Shown here: in pieces, positions 55,231 to 64,000 of the stretch | How the letters are laid out: every line of letters begins with the position of its first letter | Numbering within the stretch: position 1 is the stretch's first letter | Source of the DNA: Dromiciops gliroides | Lineage: Eukaryota; Chordata; Mammalia; Microbiotheria; Microbiotheriidae | DNA length: 64,000 nucleotides | Direction of reading: 5' to 3' | Assembly: GCF_019393635.1 (NCBI RefSeq) | Contig: NC_057861.1 | Coordinates: forward strand, 153,653,544 to 153,717,543 | The notes under the pieces: model-generated | Databases searched by the model: none | Told to the model about the DNA's origin: nothing | What the model saw: the letters and a program-made list of their open reading frames with translations, nothing else | Translations under genes and position numbers: made by a program

Positions 55231-55249
55231 CTCTCTCTCTCTCTCTCTC

Positions 55250-55326
<77 letters not shown>

Positions 55327-55410
55327 TATATATATATATAAATACAGAGAGAGAGTATTCTCATGTATGTATCTACATATATATGCTTTATATTATATAT
55401 ATATATATAA
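55231..55410 (+). repeat. Compound (CT)n(TA)n(TG)n microsatellite
   Basis: CT units 55231-55252, TA 55253-55290, TG 55291-55319, then interrupted TATG and TA units. Confidence 0.93.
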
Positions 55411-55439
55411 AATATAAATCATATATAAAAATGACATGA

Positions 55440-55590
55440 GGAGCATCATTCCATTATGGAAAGAGAACTGACCACTAGATTCATGACAACACAGGTTCAG
55501 GTCTTCCCAGTCCTAACATCTCCTGGCCATGGGATCTTGAACAAGCCACTGAAGTTCTCAGGGCCCCAGGCAACTCTCTAAGAGAGGTGC
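55440..55590 (+). repeat. MIR-type copy
   Basis: Head GGAAAGAGAACTGACCAC and CTTGAACAAGCCACTGAAG. Confidence 0.65.
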
Positions 55591-55596
55591 TAGTGA

Positions 55597-55831
55597 CATT
55601 TTTTTAGGTCATGAAGCCCTTTAGCAGAGTCTGATAAAGCCTATGGACTCTTTCTCAGAATAATTATTTCAAATTAATTTAAATAAATTAAAATAAAATA
55701 CAGCAGATTTCAAAGGAAACCAATTATATTTTTTAAAGAGGATATAACTTTCTTCCTATTCAAGTCCATGACCTCCAAAAACTATCCATGGACTCCTTAG
55801 GGGTCTGTGAACTCCAGGTCAAGAATTTCTG
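55597..55831 (-). mobile_element. hAT-type element, antisense
   Basis: The right end reversed reads CAGAAATTCTTGACCTGGAG. Contains CCATGGACTCCTTAGGGGTC. Confidence 0.65.
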
Positions 55832-55935
55832 CTCTAAACTAAGGTACAGAACATATGAAAATCTGCATTGGTAGAAAGGTAGTTTCTGCATCTGAGTGCT
55901 CCATATAATGATGAAATTTAAGAAGCAAGTGAAAA

Positions 55936-56100
55936 GGGGGTGGCTAGGTGGTGCAGTGGCTAAAGCACCGGCCCTGGATTCAGGAGTACCTGAGTTCAAA
56001 TCCAGCCTCAGACACTTGACACTTACTAGCTGTGTGACCCTGGGCAAGTCACTTAACCCCCACTGCCCTGCAAAAAAAAAAAAAGAAAAGAAAAAAAAAA
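55936..56100 (+). mobile_element. tRNA-derived CORE-SINE
   Basis: Perfect 15-bp duplication AGAAGCAAGTGAAAA at 55921-55935 and 56101-56115. Looks recent. Confidence 0.96.
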
Positions 56101-56674
56101 AGAAGCAAGTGAAAAAATTTAAATGGCAGGAGTCTGGCAAAGCTCCATGCTAGGAAGCATTTAGATCCCATCCTAACTGTGCATCCTATTTCTGTTGTCA
56201 ATGAAGAAAGTGATTACTTTGAATATGGCACAACAGTCAAAGGTGCTAATGGGAAAGTTATGCATAGATATACATATACATAGATCAATAATTAACACCC
56301 ATTTAATTGTATGCATGGTCTATCCTTACTTATCCCAAGATTCTAGTGACCCCCAAAGTCAAAGTAAAAATTCCATAAGATGAAAAGTTTGCTCACTAGT
56401 GATATAATGTCTATAGTTTAGAAAAACCATAAGATAATCCAGTAGACCAATGAAAAACTAAAAATATTATAGACCAAGATACCCATGAATAAACTGTACT
56501 AGTACTTATACCCACACACATACATAGTTATCAATTTCACATAGCATCAACAACAGATAGAAAGAATATATGTGTATATAGCTGTGTATAAGTACATATA
56601 CATATATATATGTATACATACAAATGTATATAGGTGTGTGCTTGCATAGCACAATATCTATGGACCATTAAAAA

Positions 56675-56724
<50 letters not shown>

Positions 56725-56959
56725 CAGTTGTGTCCAACTCTCCATGACCCAATTTGGGGTATTCTTGGCAATGTTACTAGAGTAGTTTGCTACTCCCTTT
56801 TCCGGCTCATTTTACAGATGAGGAAACTGAGGCAAATAGTGTTAAGTGACTTGTTCAGGGTCACACAGCTAGTAAGTGTCTTAGGCCAGATTTAAACTCA
56901 GCAGGATGAGTCTTCCTGACTTCAGGTTTCCTACTCGATCTACCCTGCCACTACCTGCC
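56675..56959 (-). mobile_element. Mar-1-type CORE-SINE with expanded TTG tail
   Basis: The BovB-like 3' end carries a (TTG)n run of about 16 units (56675-56722), expanded from the element's own short tail. Confidence 0.9.
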
Positions 56960-57102
56960 CTGTATGAATACAATATGAATACAAATGGTATATGTATGCA
57001 TCACATTCTATGATAGTCAACAACATTACAGAGTTCACTGTAATAAATGCATTTTCAAGCCTCTGTTTGTTACTCATGGTAATAATACTCTAACATTAAC
57101 AT

Positions 57103-57475
57103 TGTTAAGGGTTAAAATTCTAGTTAAACTGTCTAAAATATCTAATGAGTGGTCGCCAATAAATTATAAGCTTTAGCAAGAGTTAGACTTTTAAGCATTT
57201 ATTAAGGAGAATAAGAATTTGGTAAAGAGAGAGAAAAAGGCCTAAATTCCTAGCTATTAAAGGGAGAGCACATTTCTAGCTCCGCTCTCCACCAGAGTCC
57301 AAAGGAAAGAGCCCCGAGACTCCGCGCCAGTCTCTTCCTTCCTCCTCCCACTAGTCCGCGTCACTTCCTGATACCAAAGACAAGACTCCTGGTCTTGCCC
57401 TCAAAGACCTTCGCTTCATGGGCAGAACTCTTCTACAGTTAGTATCCAGCAGGTGGCGTTATTCCAATCGTTACA
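57103..57475 (-). repeat. LTR (3' LTR of the minus-strand element)
   Basis: 373 bp, identical by eye to 60482-60854. Confidence 0.93.
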
Positions 57476-59468
57476 GTCCCCCCTGTTGTTCCTCAAGAAG
57501 CAAAATGTTTCCTTGACGGAACAGTAAAAAGAATATAATAACTATTGATAACTAATAATATGTGAACAACAATATAGAAAAGGAAGAGAGGAAAGTTTTG
57601 TCCAGAGGGGCGATTTTTTTTGTCCTCATGAACTGACGCTTTGACATTAGTCTTGCAAAGGGAGGGCCTCTGCAGAGAATACATATTACAGATGGTGTAT
57701 ATTATAACAGAAAGAGAAAAAAAAAAAACAAAAACAAAAACAACAAATCAAAACTGTTCATTTAAAGTCTCTGAAAGTCTTTTCTTAGATGTCCTCTAGG
57801 TGTAGTCGTGGAATGGAAGTCTTTTCAGGGGTTGATGTGTGGATACTGGTAATCAGCCAGGAAATTTCCTACAAAATTGAGCTTAACACAACTTTAAAAT
57901 AGCTTTGTCAATAATCAAATCAAACAATGAAAGTTCTCAAAAACATGTCTAAGGGAATTCAGAATCTTAGTTGTTACACATGAAACATATAATAAAACAA
58001 AAATTGAAACATTCTTTAAAATTATAATATTACTATAGTCCCCCCCTTATGGAGGGTAATTGAGAAGACAATTGCTGCGATATTAATTATTAAAAATAAT
58101 TTTTTATCTTTGTTTCATCACTTTTTGCATCATCTGCCTAATTATCCTCATGCCATTATGAGAAATTAAAAAATCTAATATAATTGGTAACAGATGTCAA
58201 GGCCAAATTCAACACTGTATTTATCATGACACCTGAGATAATTATGGGGGTTACCATAAAAGAACAGAGAAATGATGGGATATGAGCATTCCCACACTTG
58301 AGCAGTATGTACTGCCCATACAGTATGCCAGGCTTAAAAGAGGTGGATGGAATATATGTCCATGCCACCGAACATATTGGAAGAAACTGAGTCAGACTTA
58401 ATCAGATGCATGGGATTGAGATGTCCATGGCATCAGGCATATAGGAGGGAGCATAGAAGCCAGGTGTAGAAGTGAGATGGGTGGGATCAATACTTCCAGC
58501 CATCTGTACAATATTGTGGGGAAAAATAAAATAAAATATTAAACCAAGAGAATCCAACCTCAACATTAGTCAAAAGCCGTTCCCTCGGCCATACCTTGAC
58601 TTCATGCATGTCTCCCCTCATGTGACAGTTCAGTGTCTGCTCTTGCATGTATTCCTCTTGTGATTGGATGGCATCTTGGCCAACTGGCATCTGATAACTC
58701 AGAATAAAGGCAATTAGTGTCTTAAATGATAAGTTCCCATAATCCAAGTCTCATATGGATTTAAAAATTGAGGATAATAAATGATTGCAAAAAATGTGAA
58801 TACATCTTGACTCAGAACACAATATATAATTATGCAACAATTTCAAATAATACCCCTTTTTTAAAAACTTAGTATACAATTACTTTTGTGAAAAATCTGA
58901 ATATATTTAAATACAAGTTAAAGCATAACAGAATCTCAAAGAACTTTTTTTTTTTGAAAAAAGAAAACTTTTACAAATGTTCCCCTCTTTTTTTTTTTTT
59001 TTGGAATATGCTTATCAAAAATAATACTTCTAGAATCAATTTACACTTGCCATGGCAAACAATTTGCTAGGGAAATGCTTTAAAGAGTTTGATCAAATAA
59101 TCAGTTGAGAAAAAATAACAAAAACAAACAACTCAGAATATGGGAGCACAATACTCCTAGAATTAACATTGTATTATGAAATCAAAACCATGTTTCAAAA
59201 TTAGATAGATGAATGAATAGAAGAAGATACATGTGGAACAATAAAAGACAATGAAATTCAAACTAGGGAAATCTAAATGAATATGAACTTAATATCAATA
59301 AGAGTATTATAAAATATAAACTGGACCACATGACTATAAAAAGCTTTTACAAATATTCTCTTTGTTTTAGAAACTAAGTATAAAACACAATCTCAAATGC
59401 ATGAAAACCTCTACGAAAATAAACCTATACCATTAATTTCAAAATGTACATATAATAGCATAGAAATC

Positions 59469-60380
59469 CTATGTAACCTCTGAACTGATACTATTACTCT
59501 GAGTGAATTCAGAACACTTTTGATTCCAATATCTAAAATCCCCAATACTCATATCAATACCTTGCTGCTTACTTCTACATTTCTGTAAAATATATACCCT
59601 TCCATGGCAAAAGAGGCAGAGTCTTGAACTATGTTGATTGTCATTCTTATTCAGCTTAAGTTTTTCTTCTTTAACCCCTCTATATTGTCTGTCAGTCTTT
59701 TCACCATACAAATGCTTTATAAGATTACTAATTAAAGACAAAAGCAGGTTAGCAAAATTATGAACAAAACGAGCATATCTGGAATTTAAAGAGTTTTCTA
59801 AGATTGTCTCAAAAGCACAGCCAGGCCGGGGAAGGGCTGAGCCTGAAGCTGCAAATGCAGGTAGAAAAAGTTGAGCATGCGCATCAGATCTCTGGACTTC
59901 CCAGGCAGGGGAAGCAATGGGCTTGGCCATAGGAGGAGTAGAGGGTGGGGTCTGGAGAGGAGGGGAGGGACCAGAGCAATTTGAATCAGACTTGATTTTG
60001 AACTCAGGCCTGGATTCCTCTTCCCCCACTTTGTCTCCAGGTGCTAGGGGATTAAAAGCTTCTAGAGGGTGGGTCATTGCCTCCAGGCATGCAAAATTAG
60101 AGCAACAATTAGTGTTAGAACTGGGAAAAGCTGCGGGAATCTCTTCAGGTTTCTCTGAAAAAGCATGGTTGGGAGAGGGAGAGATATTTCCTTGTGTGAG
60201 TAAGTTGCTGGCTCTTTTAACAAAAATAAAAAGAAAAATAGAAAATCCACAAAAACAAAGCATTAACATGATCTTATCTCCCATTTGTCTGGTTAAACAG
60301 ACCAAAATCAAAAATAGGATAATTAGGGAGTTTAAAAGGTCCATTCGAAAAAATTCAAAGGAAAAACACAGCCAGTACAC
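59469..60380 (-). other. Open stretch in the LTR element's internal region
   Basis: A 303-codon open stretch next to the 5' LTR, in the place gag normally occupies. Two hydrophobic segments lie near its start (about residues 14-30 and 37-54), then a Pro/Ser-rich middle (about 65-165) and a basic, Cys/His-containing end. I do not recognise the product. The remaining internal 2 kb toward the 3' LTR has only fragments. Confidence 0.5.
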
Positions 60381-60481
60381 CAGTACTTAGCAGTTAAAGG
60401 GAGAGGGAGGGGAAATTTCTTACCCAACCAGCAGATCAGAAGAAGACTGAGGGTTAGCTTTCCTCTTCGTGGTCAGCCATC

Positions 60482-60854
60482 TGTTAAGGGTTAAAATTCT
60501 AGTTAAACTGTCTAAAATATCTAATGAGTGGTCGCCAATAAATTATAAGCTTTAGCAAGAGTTAGACTTTTAAGCATTTATTAAGGAGAATAAGAATTTG
60601 GTAAAGAGAGAGAAAAAGGCCTAAATTCCTAGCTATTAAAGGGAGAGCACATTTCTAGCTCCGCTCTCCACCAGAGTCCAAAGGAAAGAGCCCCGAGACT
60701 CCGCGCCAGTCTCTTCCTTCCTCCTCCCACTAGTCCGCGTCACTTCCTGATACCAAAGACAAGACTCCTGGTCTTGCCCTCAAAGACCTTCGCTTCATGG
60801 GCAGAACTCTTCTACAGTTAGTATCCAGCAGGTGGCGTTATTCCAATCGTTACA
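60482..60854 (-). repeat. LTR (5' LTR of the minus-strand element)
   Basis: 373 bp, TG...CA, followed by ACAT matching the left flank. Confidence 0.93.
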
Positions 60855-61019
60855 ACATCATAGGAAATCTAATAACATAAACATTTCAATACTGTCAATA
60901 TTTTACCAACATCCTTCCCTCCCCACCAACCCACTGTAATCTTCCCCAAAGCCTAGTTTATATGTATTGATCACAAAGACCTTGTTAAATCCTCATTGAT
61001 CTACACCAGGAAATTAGGA

Positions 61020-61190
61020 AATTTTGCAACAAGCTACATAATAATAGAGAAGAAATTTGGCCTCTAATCCCAGTCTACCACTAATTAGTAAGGTATCCTT
61101 GCACAAGTCATTGAACTTCTCTGGGTCTATTGCCTTATCTCTGTAATAAAGGGCTTAGACAAGGAGTGTCCTGTTAACAGGAATTCCCAC
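61020..61190 (+). repeat. MIR-type copy
   Basis: GCACAAGTCATTGAACTTCT, CTGGGTCTATTGCC. Confidence 0.65.
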
Positions 61191-61271
61191 ATTCATAAAA
61201 CCCGAGTTTACTCTTTTAATTTAGTTAGAACCACACTATGAAAAGAAGTACCTTCTTAAAAAAAAAATCAG

Positions 61272-61423
61272 GGGGAAGCTAGGTGGCGCAGTGGATAGAA
61301 CACTGGCCCTGGATTCAGGAGGACCTGAGTTCAAATCCGGCCTCAGACACTTAACACTTACTAGCTGTGTGACCCTGGGCAAGTCACTTAACCCCAATTG
61401 CCTCACCAAAAAAAGAAAAAGAA
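61272..61423 (+). mobile_element. tRNA-derived CORE-SINE
   Basis: Full-length, near-consensus copy with A-rich tail. AAAATCAG on both sides. Confidence 0.93.
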
Positions 61424-61449
61424 AAGAAAATCAGACCTGTGATTTTATT

Positions 61450-61640
61450 GGTATTGGGAACTCCTTGTGAGGAACCCCCTCCACTAATGCAGATCAATAT
61501 AATTTATTACTTTAGAGATTTGCTATGGCTACTAAGTGCCTTTCCCAGGATCATAAAACCAGTATGTGTCCAAACAGGGACTTGAACCCAGGTCTTCCTA
61601 GGTCTTCTGACTCTAAGACCAGCTTTCAATACATTGTCAT
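61450..61640 (-). repeat. MIR-type copy
   Basis: CTCCACTAATGCAGATCAAT and GACTTGAACCCAGGTCTTCC, the same variant as at 19335-19540. A short piece recurs near 62670-62740. Confidence 0.7.
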
Positions 61641-61941
61641 GATGCTTTTCTGTTAGTACTTTCCCAATGTAAATAAAAGTTATAAATAATAAATAATGAG
61701 GGCAAAGTTTTCAAGTCATCATAACCAAAATTGCTTCTAATTGTGATGCAGGCAGAATATTATTGGTGCTGATTTTTTTCTGCCATTTTCCAAGCTTTGT
61801 TTCCTAATCCAATCTTTAATACATGGTGATGAAGTAATTCCTGAGAGACTAAGTAAAACTGGAAAAAAGAAGATTTGGTGTCCAATTATGGAGGTTAGGA
61901 AACAAATTTTAGCAGCAAGTAATATCATTTGTTAGCTAGAG

Positions 61942-62119
61942 CAGGGCTTTTTAAACTTTTTCCACTCGCAACCCCTTTTCACCTGAGGATATGACCCCAC
62001 GTATATAGGTATGTAAAATAGGTATACATAACCTTTTACTGTTGCCAAATTTTTCATGCCACCTACATTCAGTTACACAAGCCCATATAGTGTTGTAACC
62101 CACAGTTTAAGAAGCCAGG
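61942..62119 (-). mobile_element. Short non-autonomous hAT-type element
   Basis: Same family as 323-507, reversed. Flanked by an 8-bp duplication, AGCTAGAG at 61934-61941 and AGTTAGAG. The right copy is split by the SINE at 62126 (7/8 match). Confidence 0.85.
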
Positions 62120-62125
62120 AGTTAG

Positions 62126-62277
62126 GGGCAGCTAGGTGGCGCAGTGGATAAAGCACCAGCCCTGGACTCAGGAGGACCTAAGTTCAAATCTGGCCTCAGA
62201 CACTTGACACTTACTAGCTGTGTGACCCTGGGCTAGTCACTTAACCCCAATTGCCTCACAAAAAAAAAAAAAAAAAA
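62126..62277 (+). mobile_element. tRNA-derived CORE-SINE
   Basis: 12-bp duplication GCCAGGAGTTAG on both sides. Inserted at the right edge of the hAT element. Confidence 0.95.
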
Positions 62278-62289
62278 GCCAGGAGTTAG

Positions 62290-63640
62290 AGACATCTATC
62301 TGTAGGTAGAGATAAATAGATGAAGAGGAGGAAAATGAGGCAAAGTATTTATAAACATTCAGATAATTGAACAAATAAAAATTGATTGCCTAAAAGGTGC
62401 AAGCAAAAGCTAATTGTACGCAAAAAAAAAAAAAGCCAATTGTTCCTATATCACAACTGTATCTATTCATGAATGTACTTCCATGTTAAAAATGCAACTT
62501 TGGTAGGCACTCTGGTGCATATAAATTTAAGGATGAAATATTTGCACCAGTGGCCAATCTACATACAACAGTGATAAAATGGAAAGCAGCATACTAACTG
62601 GCAAATATAGAAAATAGAAATCAAGTAAAAGCATTTCATCAGTATAAATATTTCATCAGCTTAGCAACTCACTCCACTGATACAGATTGCAACTCACCTA
62701 TAGTTTATTAAGTTAGTAAATCTGGGTAATTTGGGCCCCAAGCCCTCCTTTAATTTCATGGATGTTTTCCCAAAAAGGAGGATTGTGCTCTCTACCTAAA
62801 TTACCCAGAAAATTGAAACTACAATGCTTGGCTTTCCAGATACGCATATAAGACCATTCTCATTCTCAGGATAACGAGGACACATTATTCAAAAAGAACA
62901 GACTGAAATTAAACTTGACATTTAAACACCAATCTCTTGTGACAAGATTTTTTATTTGATGTGTTACATAAAATGATTAAAGAAAATAAAACTAAAGTTA
63001 CTATTTGTTTTGCTCCAATATTTTCCGCAAGCAAAGGATTAAGATAAGGATAGCTTTAGGAACCTTTTGTTTTCCTGATCAGTTGTTCTAATAAGTCCCA
63101 CTGCTGCTTGGTTACCTGGCATAAAAAGAAAAATACAAATATATATGATCCAGAAAAGATTTACCAAGATTTAGTAACATTGTGTATGAATATCAGATCT
63201 GGGAAACAACATTACCTTCACTAAGCTGTTTAATTCTCCTGCTAAAAACACATATTCCCCTCCATCAAATCTAATGACCTAGAAAAATAGGATGAAATAA
63301 AGTGAAAAGTCTTTTCCATTAGGCTTCAAAGATACTTGTCATTTCCTATTTTCTATCCTGTTTAGAAAACCCAAATGAGTCTACTAACTTGGAGCCTAAA
63401 TTTTAAAGAGTTGTTTATTTTGAGTGGTGGTGGTAACAACAAAAAGAATATTAATAATAATTGATACTTTAAGGTCTGCAAAGCACTTCACATTATTTCA
63501 GTGATAATAATAATGATAATAAGGATGACATTCTACAGATGTTCTACTCTACAGCCTAACTGTGAAATGGAGGGGGCCCCAGGCACTTGAAGGCCATGTC
63601 ACCAAATGCAGGCTCAACCTGGACCTATCAAGTTAGAAAG
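62290..63640. other. No recognisable gene
   Basis: AT-rich sequence with only short MIR-like scraps (about 62670-62740 and 63440-63530). Confidence 0.5.
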
Positions 63641-63645
63641 GCTTC

Positions 63646-64000
63646 AGGTTCATACCCTTTGACCCAGCAATACCACTATTAGGTCTTTATCCCAAAGAGA
63701 TCATAGAAAAGGGAAAAGGACCTACATGTACAAAAATATTTATAGCTGCTCTTTTTATGGTGGCAAAGAATTGGAAATTGAGGGGATGCCCATTAATTGG
63801 GGAAGGGCTAAACAAGTTGTGGTATATAAATTTAATGAAATACTATTGTGCTGTAAGAAATGATGAGCAGGCAGATTTCAGAGAAACTTGGAAGGACTTG
63901 CATGAACTGATGCTGAGTGAGATCAGCAGAACCAGGAGAACATTGTACACAGTACCAACAACATTTTGTGCTGATCAGCTGTGATAGAATTAACTCTTAG
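63646..64000 (+). repeat. L1 LINE ORF2 C-terminal fragment, cut by window edge
   Basis: Translates openly from about 63650: PFDPAIPLLGLYPK, FIAALFMVAKNW, then LMKYYCAVRNDEQADF and LSEISRTRRT. This is the L1 ORF2 C-terminus. Its frame is open to a stop at 63982-63984. 5'-truncated and younger than the copy at 12840. Confidence 0.88.

Larger units (their letters stand above)
57103..60854 (-). mobile_element. Young LTR retroelement (class I-like), largely non-autonomous
   Basis: Two 373-bp LTRs (57103-57475 and 60482-60854), TG...CA, that I read as identical. Flanked by ACAT on both sides (4-bp target duplication, typical of class I). Orientation is minus: a G-rich polypurine tract abuts the LTR at 57476-57485, and a primer-site-like TGG sequence lies two bases inside the other LTR. 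The internal region is only about 3.0 kb and I recognise no pol or full env in it, so it looks incomplete as a virus. Age is recent, judged by the LTR identity. Confidence 0.9.

Noticed and set aside
55760-56140. 126-codon open frame on the - strand
   Set aside because: Runs through a SINE in reverse and a hAT element. Similar SINE-derived frames recur at other SINE copies.
56674-56895. Poly-Leu / poly-Thr frames at 56.5-56.9 kb
   Set aside because: Produced by the (TTG)n expansion in the tail of a Mar-1 SINE.
59917-60390. 157-codon open frame on the + strand inside the LTR element
   Set aside because: It is antisense to the longer minus-strand open stretch, and the element's orientation is minus.

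Overview
The window is mammalian chromosomal DNA carrying one complete protein-coding gene, calbindin-D28k (CALB1), on the + strand. Eleven coding exons with GT-AG introns, spread from 14040 to 50071, encode 261 residues. That is the usual CALB1 length, and the sequence is close to human CALB1 as I recall it. No second host gene was found. The gene spans about 36 kb, mostly because of a 20.8-kb third intron loaded with transposons.

The interspersed repeats point to a marsupial. They include about twenty copies of a tRNA-headed CORE-SINE with an A-rich tail, a longer Mar-1-type CORE-SINE with a BovB/RTE-like tail, many old MIR/THER1 copies, long L2 fragments and marsupial-type L1 3' ends. I did not see the long-tailed MON1-type SINE that I remember as abundant in Monodelphis. 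This leans toward an Australian marsupial rather than an opossum, but it is an inference from memory.

Layout. 1-13.5 kb: upstream DNA made of L2, MIR, SINE, a hAT element, an unusual LTR element (1483-2145) and an L1 3' end (12.84-13.40 kb). 13.56-14.04 kb: purine-rich promoter, TATA-like box and a leader carrying a long CA/CATACA microsatellite. 14.04-50.07 kb: CALB1. Introns 1 and most of 2 are poor in repeats. Introns 3 and 5 are rich in L2, SINEs and L1, and an old solo LTR lies in intron 3 at 32.4-32.9 kb. 50.07-52.4 kb: 3' UTR with a near polyadenylation signal and possible distal ones, split by L2 and SINE sequence. 52.5-64 kb: downstream DNA with SINEs, hAT elements, microsatellites and a young LTR retroelement (57103-60854) whose two 373-bp LTRs read as identical. 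The window ends inside an L1 ORF2 tail.

No CRISPR array, operon, tRNA gene or rRNA gene was found. The most unusual signals are the repeat-expanded CALB1 leader, the young LTR element, and the 1483-2145 LTR element, which ends in an inverted copy of part of its own LTR yet is flanked by a 4-bp target duplication.
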